The notes below the pieces were generated by a model. The model saw nothing but the letters and a program-made list of their open reading frames with translations, did no database searches and was not told where the DNA came from. Positions 41,855-49,373 of a stretch of 64,000 nt of DNA are shown here, piece after piece; the stretch's first letter is position 1, and every line of letters starts with the position of its first letter. Origin of the DNA: Erysipelothrix tonsillarum DSM 14972. GTDB taxonomy: Bacteria; Bacillota_I; Bacilli_A; Erysipelotrichales; Erysipelotrichaceae. Location of the stretch: the NCBI RefSeq assembly GCF_000373785.1, contig NZ_KB892377.1:584934-648933 (forward strand), given 5' to 3'. A program made the translations under genes and the position numbers.

Positions 41855-43164
41855 TAAGCTCCCCTCTTTCTAATCAGGATCCGGATTGGTGTTCCTGTGA
41901 AATCAAATGCATTTCGTAAGGCATTTTCCAAATATCGCTTATACGAAAAGTGACATAATTCAGGGTCATTAACGAAGATAACAAATGTTGGTGGTGCTGT
42001 ACTTACTTGAGAAGCATAGAACACTTTTAAACGTTTACCATTGTGGGACGGTGGTGGTGTAAGCATCACTGCATCATGAATGACCTCATTAATAACACTC
42101 GTGCTTATACGTTTAATACTATTTGCATGAACATCTTCAATGAGTGGAATTAATGTGTGTACACGTTTTCGTGTGAGCGCTGAAACAAAGACAATAGGAG
42201 CGTATGCTAGGTACATAAATTCACTACGAATAATCTTTTTAACATCTTCCATCTCTGTTTCTTCTTTATCAACTACATCCCATTTGTTATAAACGATGAT
42301 AATTGGTTTACCTGCTTCATGCGCAAATCCAACGACGTGTTTATCTTGAGCACGAATGCCCGCTTCAGCATCAAGTAAGAATAAAACAACATCACTTCGA
42401 TCAATTGCACTCATAGCACGTAAAACAGAATATTTCTCAACGTCTTCGTACACTTTACCGCGTTTTCGAATACCTGCAGTATCGATAATAACATAGTCAC
42501 GATCGTTCATTCTAAACGGCGTATCAATTGCGTCACGAGTTGTTCCTTCAATATTCGAAACAATAACTCGGTCTTGATTTAATATTGCATTAACAAGTGA
42601 ACTTTTTCCAACATTAGGACGTCCAATTGCACAAAAACTCAGTTCATCTTCATACATTGTAATACCATCTTGTGGCAACTTTTTAATAACCTCATCAAGA
42701 AGATCTCCCAGTCCGATTCCATGTTCGCAAGAAACTGCAAAGGGTTCGTCATATCCTAATGCATAAAATTCATAGATATCCGCTTTAAATTGAATATCAT
42801 CAACTTTATTTGCTGCGATAATAACTGGTTTATTGGTTTGTCGTAAAAGACGCGCAATATATTCATCGTCTGTTGTTAAGCCATCTTTGGCACTCACAAC
42901 AAATATAATCATATCTGCTTCATCAATGGCAATATCAACTTGCATTTTTATTTCTTCTTGAAACGGTTGACCTTCTACTTGAATTCCACCTGTATCAATA
43001 AATCTTAAATCTTTTGTTAGCCATGTTGTCTTTCCATAAAGACGATCACGTGTGACCCCTGCTTCATCATGAACAATAGAAATTCTTTCGCCCATAATTC
43101 GATTAAACAGAGACGATTTTCCTACATTAGGACGACCAACGATTGCTACTACTCCATCAATCAT
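41854..43164 (-). CDS. der: Ribosome assembly GTPase Der (EngA)
   Basis: Essential GTPase for 50S assembly with two tandem G domains. The 436-aa protein shows P-loops GRPNVGKSSL near residues 9 and 182, DTGG and DTAG switch motifs, NKVD and NKWD, and a C-terminal KH-like domain (about 350-436). It overlaps cmk by 8 bases and gpsA by one. No ypfD/rpsA-like gene stands between cmk and der, unlike Bacillus. Confidence 0.97.
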   Translation of the reverse strand: MIDGVVAIVGRPNVGKSSLFNRIMGERISIVHDEAGVTRDRLYGKTTWLTKDLRFIDTGGIQVEGQPFQEEIKMQVDIAIDEADMIIFVVSAKDGLTTDDEYIARLLRQTNKPVIIAANKVDDIQFKADIYEFYALGYDEPFAVSCEHGIGLGDLLDEVIKKLPQDGITMYEDELSFCAIGRPNVGKSSLVNAILNQDRVIVSNIEGTTRDAIDTPFRMNDRDYVIIDTAGIRKRGKVYEDVEKYSVLRAMSAIDRSDVVLFLLDAEAGIRAQDKHVVGFAHEAGKPIIIVYNKWDVVDKEETEMEDVKKIIRSEFMYLAYAPIVFVSALTRKRVHTLIPLIEDVHANSIKRISTSVINEVIHDAVMLTPPPSHNGKRLKVFYASQVSTAPPTFVIFVNDPELCHFSYKRYLENALRNAFDFTGTPIRILIRKRGA

Positions 43165-43819
43165 TTAAATTCCTACTCTCTATAATATTAATTATTTGTG
43201 ATACAACATCTTCGATTGACAACGATGTTGTATTTATTTCAATGGCATCATCAACTTTTACTAATGGTGATTCCGCTCGATTGGTGTCACGCTCATCACG
43301 TTCGACCAAATCAGCATAAACAGCTTCATAACTCGTATTAATTCCATTTTTTACCAATTCATTAAAACGTCTGCGGGCACGAACACCTGCATCTGCAGTT
43401 TGAAAAATTTTAATTTCCGCATCCGTAAGAACCACCGAAGTAATATCACGACCATCCATTACAAAGCCTTTTTTGGAAGCAATATCTCGTTGAACTGATA
43501 CAAGCACATTGCGAACCGTACGATGTTTCGAGACTTTGGATGCTGCTTTAGATACTTCATCATTACGAATTAAAAGGGAAACGTCTTCACCATTCACGAG
43601 AATTTTGTCCTCTGAAGGTAAATCAATTTTTAAGTCCTTCACAATATTAAAACACGCGGCCTCATCTTCCAAATCTACATTATTCTTCAAACACATTAAC
43701 GCGACTGCACGATACATCGCTCCTGTGTCAATGTGTACAAACCCTAGTTTTTTTGCTAATTGCTTAGCGATGGTGCTTTTCCCTGATGCACTAGGCCCAT
43801 CAATTGCTATATTAAACAC
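43157..43819 (-). CDS. cmk: Cytidylate kinase
   Basis: Phosphorylates CMP and dCMP to diphosphates. The 220-aa protein has P-loop GPSASGKST (8-16), HIDTGAMYRAVAL, VMDGRDITSVV and RARRRFNEL. ATG follows the stop of the tail-anchored protein gene by 10 bases. It opens the conserved cmk-der-gpsA-hup block. Confidence 0.97.
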   Translation of the reverse strand: MFNIAIDGPSASGKSTIAKQLAKKLGFVHIDTGAMYRAVALMCLKNNVDLEDEAACFNIVKDLKIDLPSEDKILVNGEDVSLLIRNDEVSKAASKVSKHRTVRNVLVSVQRDIASKKGFVMDGRDITSVVLTDAEIKIFQTADAGVRARRRFNELVKNGINTSYEAVYADLVERDERDTNRAESPLVKVDDAIEINTTSLSIEDVVSQIINIIESRNLND

Positions 43820-43829
43820 TTAACTATTC

Positions 43830-44816
43830 CTACTTCCTAAATTGTGCCACTATTAATAGTAGTACTACGATGATTGCGAGAATCAATAAAGACAGAACCA
43901 CATTGAGCATACGGTTCGTACGAACCATGGTTTCATTCATATGATCGATGTTTTGTTCTTGATCAATGATTTTATGTTGTAAAGTTTGTGTTTGTGCAAG
44001 CAATTCACTTCTAAATTTATCAGAATCAAAATCACTATCGGAATAATCTTCCATCGATTCAAGTTGTGCTTGCATTTCAGAAATTGAGTCATCCTCTTCT
44101 GACAATATATTGTCGAATTCATCTGCATCAAGTTCAATTTCAAACGCTTCATCTTCTTGTGTTAAAGAAAGATCGGTCATCGCTTCTTCGTCGACCATTT
44201 CTTGAACCGCCATCGCAATCGTTTTTTCAAGTTCATCATCACCATCATCAAACGATTCAATTGTATTGTGTTCAACTGATTTGAATACTATTGTCTCATC
44301 AAGATTTGGTAGTTCATCAAGATTTACATCTTCTGTTGATTCACCCTCATTAAAAACATCTACATCCATTGTAGAGAGTTCTGGATCGATCGCATGTAAA
44401 ACGGTCGTCATCTCATCATCATTAAATGGTTTAGCAATTTCTGATGATTTATTTAATTCACTCAAAATGTTTGCATCGGTATTTTCGAGGTCACGGTAAC
44501 CTTTGCGTACATTATATTCTTTTACTTCATCTAGAAAATCTTTGAGATAAGCACTCTCAAACGTATCAAATTGAGTTTCTGGTTTTGGTTCATTGATTGA
44601 TGCTTCAATTTCTTGAACCTCAGAGACTTCTTCAATTTGGCGTGCATGTGTTGGCTCACGATCTTCTTTTGCAACGACATCCATTTTATCAAATTGGTCA
44701 TCAATTTGATTCAATCGATTCGCAAAATGCGATAGGTCTGAATTTTCAATATTACTTTCAGAATCTAAAGCAATTTGGTCATGCAAGTCTTGATATTTAT
44801 TCACTCGAGATTTCAT
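43830..44816 (-). CDS. Tail-anchored acidic protein of unknown function
   Basis: I do not recognise this 328-aa protein. From ATG 44816 nearly the whole chain is soluble, strongly acidic (Asp/Glu-rich, especially 130-265, for example DEFDNILSEEDDSISE) and probably largely disordered. A short coiled coil (about 260-300) leads into a single C-terminal membrane segment (about 303-323, MLNVVLSLLILAIIVVLLLI) and a five-residue tail. This is the layout of a tail-anchored protein facing the cytoplasm. It leads the cmk-der-gpsA-hup unit, has its own extended -10 and AAGGAGTGA. A division or envelope scaffold is possible but unproven. A TTG start at 44825 is less likely. Confidence 0.8.
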   Translation of the reverse strand: MKSRVNKYQDLHDQIALDSESNIENSDLSHFANRLNQIDDQFDKMDVVAKEDREPTHARQIEEVSEVQEIEASINEPKPETQFDTFESAYLKDFLDEVKEYNVRKGYRDLENTDANILSELNKSSEIAKPFNDDEMTTVLHAIDPELSTMDVDVFNEGESTEDVNLDELPNLDETIVFKSVEHNTIESFDDGDDELEKTIAMAVQEMVDEEAMTDLSLTQEDEAFEIELDADEFDNILSEEDDSISEMQAQLESMEDYSDSDFDSDKFRSELLAQTQTLQHKIIDQEQNIDHMNETMVRTNRMLNVVLSLLILAIIVVLLLIVAQFRK

Positions 44817-44840
44817 AATATCCAATCACTCCTTGAGATA

Positions 44841-44849
44841 ATTATATCA
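44841..44849 (-). promoter_or_regulatory. Extended -10 promoter before the tail-anchored protein
   Basis: TGATATAAT on the minus strand stands 24-32 bases before the ATG, just past the ribU stop. No matching -35 is present. Confidence 0.55.
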
Positions 44850-44851
44850 CA

Positions 44852-45379
44852 TTAATGTCCTATGATTCTATGTAAATGGGGTCGTAAAATACTAAACAAA
44901 AGGATTAACAGCATCCCTTTGGCGAGATTAAATGGGAAAAAGACCGTAAACAGCAATTTCCAAGCGCCCTCGCGTCCCATTCCATACAATGGGAATGTGA
45001 CGTAGTAATTGATAACATTCATTAATAAAGCACTCGCTATGACTGCAAATATATAGAGCCCACCTCGTTTATACGACGTTTTTGGTCTATAGAGTGCAAT
45101 CGGTAACATGATTAGAATCGCATAACTAAAGTTTGCAAATTCACCAACGGGTCCTGCATTTTTTGATAAAAAGAACATATGTAGAAGGTTCTTTAAAAAT
45201 GCAATCATCAATCCGGGGCCAGTCCCCAAGAGGTAGCCTCCGACAATAACTGGTAAATCACTTAAATCAGCTTGCAATGGAGACCCTGGTATCACAAAAA
45301 ACTCAAACATATAGAGTATTACAGATACTGTTGTTAACATTGCAATTTTAACCATGGTGCGAGTATTATATTTTTTCAT
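44852..45379 (-). CDS. ribU: Riboflavin ECF transporter S component RibU
   Basis: Membrane substrate-binding subunit that imports riboflavin with a shared ECF energising module. From ATG 45379 (AGGAGG at 5 bases) it is 175 aa with six membrane segments. Family features include SPLQADLSDLPVIVGGYLLG and LKNLLHMFF, and NVINYYVTFPLYG. The FMN riboswitch directly upstream fixes the substrate class. The frame extending to 45460 runs through the riboswitch and is rejected. Confidence 0.95.
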   Translation of the reverse strand: MKKYNTRTMVKIAMLTTVSVILYMFEFFVIPGSPLQADLSDLPVIVGGYLLGTGPGLMIAFLKNLLHMFFLSKNAGPVGEFANFSYAILIMLPIALYRPKTSYKRGGLYIFAVIASALLMNVINYYVTFPLYGMGREGAWKLLFTVFFPFNLAKGMLLILLFSILRPHLHRIIGH

Positions 45380-45428
45380 ATTTTCCTCCTGTATAAAAAT
45401 AATAATACTCAAGGCAAACATGAAAAAA

Positions 45429-45534
45429 ACTTCTTCCATCCAGACTTTAACTGTCGCCACTCGAATTTAACGAGTTCAGCCTATTGGCTCGCGGGGTTTA
45501 CCGCCGATCGGGAATTACACCCTGCCCTGAAGTA
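45429..45534 (-). promoter_or_regulatory. FMN riboswitch (RFN element) controlling ribU
   Basis: The minus strand carries the conserved core: CTTCAGGGCAGGGTG at the 5' side, AATTCCC, CGGCGGTAA, GAGCC, AGGCTGA and 3' GCGACAGTTAAAGTCTGGAT, closed by a short P1 (ACTTC with GAAGT). P1 is followed at once by seven T (45428-45422). I find no separate terminator hairpin before the ribosome site. Confidence 0.95.
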
Positions 45535-45543
45535 TACATGAAT

Positions 45544-45573
45544 ATTATAAGTAAACCCTAGGATAAAGTCCAA
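45544..45573 (-). promoter_or_regulatory. Promoter of ribU
   Basis: TTGGAC (45568-45573), an 18-base spacer and TATAAT (45544-45549) on the minus strand place the start a few bases before the riboswitch. Confidence 0.75.
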
Positions 45574-45591
45574 TATTTACACTTATAAATG

Positions 45592-45626
45592 AAAAAACAG
45601 ACTCACTGCATAACAATGAATCTGTT
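45592..45626 (-). terminator. Terminator of efp
   Basis: AACAGATTCA (45626-45617) pairs with TGAGTCTGTT (45606-45597) with one mismatch, followed by T5 on the minus strand. It separates efp from the ribU promoter. Confidence 0.75.
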
Positions 45627-45647
45627 TAATTTTTACAATTTCAATTT

Positions 45648-46205
45648 TTATGCACGTCCGGAATATTTTCCGTCAGTAGTATTAACAAGTACGACTTCCC
45701 CTTCGCTGATGAATAGAGGAACACGAATCTCTAAACCTGTTTCCACGATTGCGTTTTTTTGTGCATTTGTTGCGGTGTCACCTTTAACTGCAGGTTCTGC
45801 CTGAGTGATTGTCAATGCAATCTTTTCAGGTAAGTTTACACCCAATACTTCTGATTCATAGAAAACCACAGTAATATCTTGATTTTCTTTCATAAAATTC
45901 ATTTCCCATTCAAGACGAGATTTAGGAATTTCAAGCTGTTCAAAAGTTTCCCCATCCATAAACACAAGTTCTTCTCCCGCATCATATAGATATTGCATTA
46001 CACGTTTATCAATATGTGCTTGTTCAACTTTGTCGCCACCAATCATTGTCAGCTCCGTAACAGAACCACTACGCATGTTGCGTACTTTTGCTTTAATAAT
46101 CATTTGTCGTTGAGCTGTCTTATTATGGGATGTATCTAGCACTTGATATAAGTTATCTTCGTAGATAATCGACATTCCTGCTCGCAAATCATTTGATTGA
46201 ATCAT
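45648..46205 (-). CDS. efp: Elongation factor P with non-canonical tip loop
   Basis: EF-P relieves ribosome stalling at polyproline. The 185-aa protein has the normal three-domain length and C-terminal signature (ETGLEIRVPLFISEGE). The tip loop of domain I, usually KPGKG with a modified lysine, reads HNKTAQRQM here. Aligned to B. subtilis, the position of modified Lys32 is Gln32, and the glycines are gone. So lysine modification of the known types cannot occur at that place; Lys29 or Arg33 might serve. AGGAGGAATA precedes the ATG. It follows the comG genes after two bases. Confidence 0.92.
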   Translation of the reverse strand: MIQSNDLRAGMSIIYEDNLYQVLDTSHNKTAQRQMIIKAKVRNMRSGSVTELTMIGGDKVEQAHIDKRVMQYLYDAGEELVFMDGETFEQLEIPKSRLEWEMNFMKENQDITVVFYESEVLGVNLPEKIALTITQAEPAVKGDTATNAQKNAIVETGLEIRVPLFISEGEVVLVNTTDGKYSGRA

Positions 46206-46207
46206 AT

Positions 46208-46543
46208 TTATTCCTCCATTTTAGTTAAGTTAAAACTTCCATCATCAATTATATCATAGGAGAACCGATATGACCTAACACCATTTACCAAAACATTAAT
46301 TTTTTCATCATTTTTTTGTGCAAACACCTCATATTTATCATCTTCATAGGTAAAATCTTCTTCCTCAAAACAAAAATGGTCAATAACAAGGCGTTCTAAT
46401 TCTATTCGTTCGTTAATATAAGCGAGTGTTTGAAGTTGACGTTGATACCGAACACGCATTAGGGCAACACGCGCCATGACCAGAAGCACGATAAAAAAAA
46501 CTAAATGCGTACATCCAACAATATTACCACGCCGAAAACTCAT
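46208..46543 (-). CDS. ComGG-like protein, last gene of the comG operon
   Basis: A 111-aa protein with a basic N-terminus (MSFRRGNIVG), one membrane segment (about 10-28) and a polar C-terminal domain. Position after comGF, size and layout match ComGG, a minor pseudopilin of the competence pilus that lacks a clear prepilin motif. Sequence similarity is too weak to call on its own. AAGGA precedes ATG 46543, which overlaps the comGF end by 20 bases. Confidence 0.65.
   Translation of the reverse strand: MSFRRGNIVGCTHLVFFIVLLVMARVALMRVRYQRQLQTLAYINERIELERLVIDHFCFEEEDFTYEDDKYEVFAQKNDEKINVLVNGVRSYRFSYDIIDDGSFNLTKMEE
46248..46256 (-). promoter_or_regulatory. Candidate extended -10 for efp
   Basis: TGATATAAT on the minus strand lies in the last codons of the ComGG-like gene, about 45-50 bases before the efp ATG. 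It would allow efp, a housekeeping gene, to be expressed apart from competence genes. Confidence 0.45.
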
Positions 46544-46895
46544 AGCTTTTTCCTTCAAAATCGTACTTCACCCAATTTCCATCACAACTAAAGTCCGTTA
46601 CATTATGCAGTAAAATTTCATATCCAGGACGTTTAACAATAAATCGGCCATTAAAACTAATTTCATTATTATGATTATTCTTTTCAAAATAAATACAGTT
46701 TTGTTCACAATAGACCCGTCTACTCCGTATTAAAAGTTGCTTCAACTGTAACTCAAAAATATTATTTTGTCGTAATACTGGTGTGGTTACCATCATGTGA
46801 TAACAATGTTCTAAGATGCCGCTTAAAAGAATAATAAGTAACGGCGTCAAAGCTAGGCATATCAAAAATTCAAGCAACGAGTAAGCTTTATGCAT
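46524..46895 (-). CDS. ComGF-like minor pseudopilin
   Basis: A 123-aa protein with prepilin-type N-terminus KAYSLLEFLICLAL (Glu at +5, Ala rather than Gly at -1), a membrane helix (about 6-27) and a C-terminal domain with FNGRFIVKRPGYEILLHNV, resembling ComGF. It should help build the pseudopilus that carries DNA through the wall. ATG 46895 lies inside the end of the micro-ORF upstream. A GTG at 46904 is an alternative, and neither has a good ribosome site, so coupling is likely. Confidence 0.75.
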   Translation of the reverse strand: MHKAYSLLEFLICLALTPLLIILLSGILEHCYHMMVTTPVLRQNNIFELQLKQLLIRSRRVYCEQNCIYFEKNNHNNEISFNGRFIVKRPGYEILLHNVTDFSCDGNWVKYDFEGKSYEFSAW

Positions 46896-46977
46896 TAAAT
46901 ACACATAATAAGTAAACCATCATTGTAATAATACAAAGACTGTACAAATATGTTATAAGTGTGAAGTGGTTACTCAC
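46888..46977 (-). CDS. 29-codon micro-ORF in the comGE position
   Basis: GTG 46977 overlaps the comGD stop (GTGAGTAA) and the frame runs 29 codons to TAA 46888, overlapping the comGF ATG by 8 bases. It encodes a hydrophobic peptide, MSNHFTLITYLYSLC followed by IITMMVYLLCVFNA, with FTLI as in prepilin N-termini and then one membrane helix. In Bacillus comGE (about 115 aa) sits exactly here. So this may be a reduced ComGE, or only a coupling ORF that carries ribosomes from comGD to comGF. Confidence 0.5.
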   Translation of the reverse strand: MSNHFTLITYLYSLCIITMMVYLLCVFNA

Positions 46978-47254
46978 ATCGATACCTCCCAAAACCTAAC
47001 TGTACTACACAGAGATAATGATCAATTTGAATCGTCCCACCTTTATTGATATTACCATTAGCATTAAACCACATGTTGGGTTTGATCATGACAGAAGTCA
47101 TCGATTCCATTGCACTGAGCTGATACTCCAATAAATTAGGTTCTTCTTTCATTTCTACACTATACGATAATGTTACTTTAGCAGAAACCCCAATAATCAA
47201 GATGATTATTAAAAACTCACAGAGCGTAAATGCTTGACTATACTGCTTGACCAT
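46970..47254 (-). CDS. ComGD-like minor pseudopilin
   Basis: A 94-aa protein with prepilin-like N-terminus QAFTLCEFLIIILIIG (Glu at +5, Ala at -1) and one membrane helix (about 9-30), followed by a short polar domain. ComGD of Bacillus is about 143 aa, so the C-terminal part is reduced. It overlaps comGC by 17 bases and the following micro-ORF by 8. Assignment rests on order and the N-terminal motif. Confidence 0.75.
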   Translation of the reverse strand: MVKQYSQAFTLCEFLIIILIIGVSAKVTLSYSVEMKEEPNLLEYQLSAMESMTSVMIKPNMWFNANGNINKGGTIQIDHYLCVVQLGFGRYRCE

Positions 47255-47525
47255 CGACGATTTGAATCACCTCTCCATTAAAACATTTCCCTTGGTTCTC
47301 TCGTAAATATCCATTCGCTATGAGTTGATCAATGCTCGTGGGTAAATTATCATAATTAATTTTATATTGCATTATTGCGGCATCCACAATTTTCTTTTGA
47401 GCCTCACATCCTTTATTGTTTACCATTGTTATTGTTTTTTGAATGTTTGGCAGCGTCAGCATAAATATGATGGCAATTATTGTCATTACTATCACCATCT
47501 CGATTAGTGTAAATCCTCGTTTCAT
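47238..47525 (-). CDS. comGC: Major competence pseudopilin ComGC
   Basis: Main subunit of the competence pilus. The 95-aa protein has the textbook prepilin motif KRGFTLIEMVIVMTIIAII (cleavage after Gly4, Glu at +5), a membrane helix and a C-terminal domain with two Cys (in KGCEAQKK and GKCFNGE) as in ComGC. TSIDQLIANGYL matches the family loop. It overlaps comGB by 4 bases. Confidence 0.93.
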   Translation of the reverse strand: MKRGFTLIEMVIVMTIIAIIFMLTLPNIQKTITMVNNKGCEAQKKIVDAAIMQYKINYDNLPTSIDQLIANGYLRENQGKCFNGEVIQIVDGQAV

Positions 47526-48496
47526 AAGCCCTCCATTAGTTTTAGTGGAATCATGATCAATTCATAATAAGACACCACAATCATAAGTATGTTCATGGTA
47601 ACAAAAACCCTATAACGGCAAAACCATTTTTTTAGCTCTGCTTGAATAAGAACATTCGCAATAGTAAGTCCTTTATCCAGTGATTGTTCTAAAGAATTCA
47701 TATAAAAACCCTCACGGAGATAATTCTGGAATGTTTGGTGCATAGACGACTGCTGTAGTACCTCTAAGATGTCTTCTCCATATTCAAGCCTTCGTTCTAT
47801 CTCAAAAGCGATTGAGCCTGCCAAGGTCCCTGTATGAGCCTTTCTCAAAGTTTTAATCGTCATCAGCGTGGTTTTGGTTTCCGGATAAAAATAACGATAA
47901 TAAAGCGCAAATTGCTCAGAAATGCAAAGATTCAAAAATTCACAATATTTATGCGTATACAAGTAAGCTGCAGTAACCATTCTTGTTTTTTTGTTTAGAA
48001 TTATAAACGAAAAACAAACTAACGCTATCAAACAACAAACATGGGTGATCACGATAAATTGAATGCATAGTTTCGAATACCATGAAACATTTAAACGCCC
48101 GTTTAGAATGATTACTTGATCCGTTATCGCAGGAAAAATAAGCCACTTGTAGAAAATCATCATCCCAATAACCATTAGATGAAGTAGAAACCAATAACCT
48201 ATCTCTTGACGCAAGGTCATAAACCGTCTTAGATTGTTTGACCTCACTTGTTGATATACGGTCAATAATGTTTGACCTGAAATTTTTGGATACAACGTGT
48301 AGAGTGTTTTCGGTAGCGTTACCTTTAAATACGTATCAAAGGAAAAATCTTGTAGATTAAGATAGTGATTAATTTCCTGAAAGGATAATCCATACCCTAA
48401 CAGGTTCAAAATTGCACCATCATCAAATATCCTCTTTGCATGTTTTTTGTTGTTGAGCAAGTAATTGAATGATTTGATTTTGCCCCATAAATTCAT
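47522..48496 (-). CDS. comGB: Competence pilus membrane protein ComGB
   Basis: GspF/PilC-type inner membrane platform of the pilus. From ATG 48496 (GGAGGGG 11 bases upstream) it is 324 aa with three or more membrane segments (about 110-130, 160-185 and near the C-terminus) and two repeated cytoplasmic halves, e.g. DDGAILNLLGYGLSFQEI and RRLEYGEDILEVLQQS. It overlaps comGA by 74 bases, an unusually long overlap. A later start is possible. Confidence 0.88.
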   Translation of the reverse strand: MNLWGKIKSFNYLLNNKKHAKRIFDDGAILNLLGYGLSFQEINHYLNLQDFSFDTYLKVTLPKTLYTLYPKISGQTLLTVYQQVRSNNLRRFMTLRQEIGYWFLLHLMVIGMMIFYKWLIFPAITDQVIILNGRLNVSWYSKLCIQFIVITHVCCLIALVCFSFIILNKKTRMVTAAYLYTHKYCEFLNLCISEQFALYYRYFYPETKTTLMTIKTLRKAHTGTLAGSIAFEIERRLEYGEDILEVLQQSSMHQTFQNYLREGFYMNSLEQSLDKGLTIANVLIQAELKKWFCRYRVFVTMNILMIVVSYYELIMIPLKLMEGL

Positions 48497-49325
48497 GTTG
48501 AAATAGAACCCCTCCCTTTGAACTATTGAGTTTATGATAAAGAATACCGACAAGACTTGATTCGATAGCATAGTGTGTCGCTCCTAAATCATAGAGGCGA
48601 TCAAGTGTTGACACTAAGCCTCGTGAATGGATGGTTGCACATACAAGATGACCCATATTAACCGCTTTGAGACATAACTGCAGGTCCATCTTAGTGCGTA
48701 CCTCACCATAAACGAGAACATCAGCATCCATACGAAGTAGCTGGTTCATAATGTCTTCATTACTTAATCGCTTTCTTATGGGCTCAAGTTGAACAACATG
48801 CTCATAATAACGTTCAATTGGATTCTCAATACTATAAATTGACTCCTGCTTTAATTCCTTCAATGTATTAAATAACGTGGTTGATTTTCCCGATCCTGTA
48901 CCTCCTGAATACAGAACCAGTCCAGAACTGCATTGAAAAACACTCAAAAGTGACTTTATAGTCCGTTTATTTCGGATACACTCAAAAATCGTATGAACTA
49001 ACACAATATTTAAAATGCGAACAACTCCATTTTTGCGACCAAAGGATTCAATCGCAGCAAAGCGAAAATAGTAATTACGCTCAAAGACCATCATAAATCG
49101 GCCTGTTTGTGGAACATCCTTTTGACTTAAGTCAAAATTAGCAATGAATTTTAAATGTTCATACATATTGGTTGCCATTACATTGTGAATGGTTTCTATC
49201 GTTTTTTTATGTCTTCGAAATCGAATCACTTGAAAGGTATTTGAAATATCAAAGTGAATATCAGTAATTGATAATGAAATTGCATATTCAAGTAAGTCAT
49301 GAGTTTTTTTATCTATATATTCCAT
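48423..49325 (-). CDS. comGA: Competence pilus assembly ATPase ComGA
   Basis: Traffic ATPase (GspE/PilB family) that powers assembly of the DNA-uptake pseudopilus. The 300-aa protein has Walker A YSGGTGSGKSTT (about 139-150), the Asp box, Walker B region DADVLVYGEVRT and the His box CATIHSRG. It is short (Bacillus 356 aa), lacking part of the N-terminal domain and the C-terminal zinc motif. The ATG has no clear ribosome site and sits 34 bases after the preceding gene's stop, just past a terminator. No ComK box is evident. Confidence 0.9.
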   Translation of the reverse strand: MEYIDKKTHDLLEYAISLSITDIHFDISNTFQVIRFRRHKKTIETIHNVMATNMYEHLKFIANFDLSQKDVPQTGRFMMVFERNYYFRFAAIESFGRKNGVVRILNIVLVHTIFECIRNKRTIKSLLSVFQCSSGLVLYSGGTGSGKSTTLFNTLKELKQESIYSIENPIERYYEHVVQLEPIRKRLSNEDIMNQLLRMDADVLVYGEVRTKMDLQLCLKAVNMGHLVCATIHSRGLVSTLDRLYDLGATHYAIESSLVGILYHKLNSSKGGVLFQHEFMGQNQIIQLLAQQQKTCKEDI

Positions 49326-49346
49326 ACTATTAAGTACGATATAAAT

Positions 49347-49373
49347 AAAAAAAACCTAACTACATGTTAGGTT
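49347..49373 (-). terminator. Terminator of the metallo-hydrolase gene, upstream of comGA
   Basis: AACCTAAC/GTTAGGTT arms (49353-49360, 49366-49373) with a five-base loop are followed by six or more T on the minus strand. The TAG stop of the hydrolase (49360-49362) lies in the hairpin. The comG genes start 22 bases further on, so they need their own promoter in this gap or readthrough. Confidence 0.85.

Noticed and set aside
45380-45460. Longer start for ribU
   Set aside because: It would translate part of the FMN riboswitch. ATG 45379 follows AGGAGG directly.
46524-47254. Ala instead of Gly at the -1 cleavage site of ComGD and ComGF as evidence of decay
   Set aside because: Minor pseudopilins of other Firmicutes also have Ala there, so it does not show loss of function.
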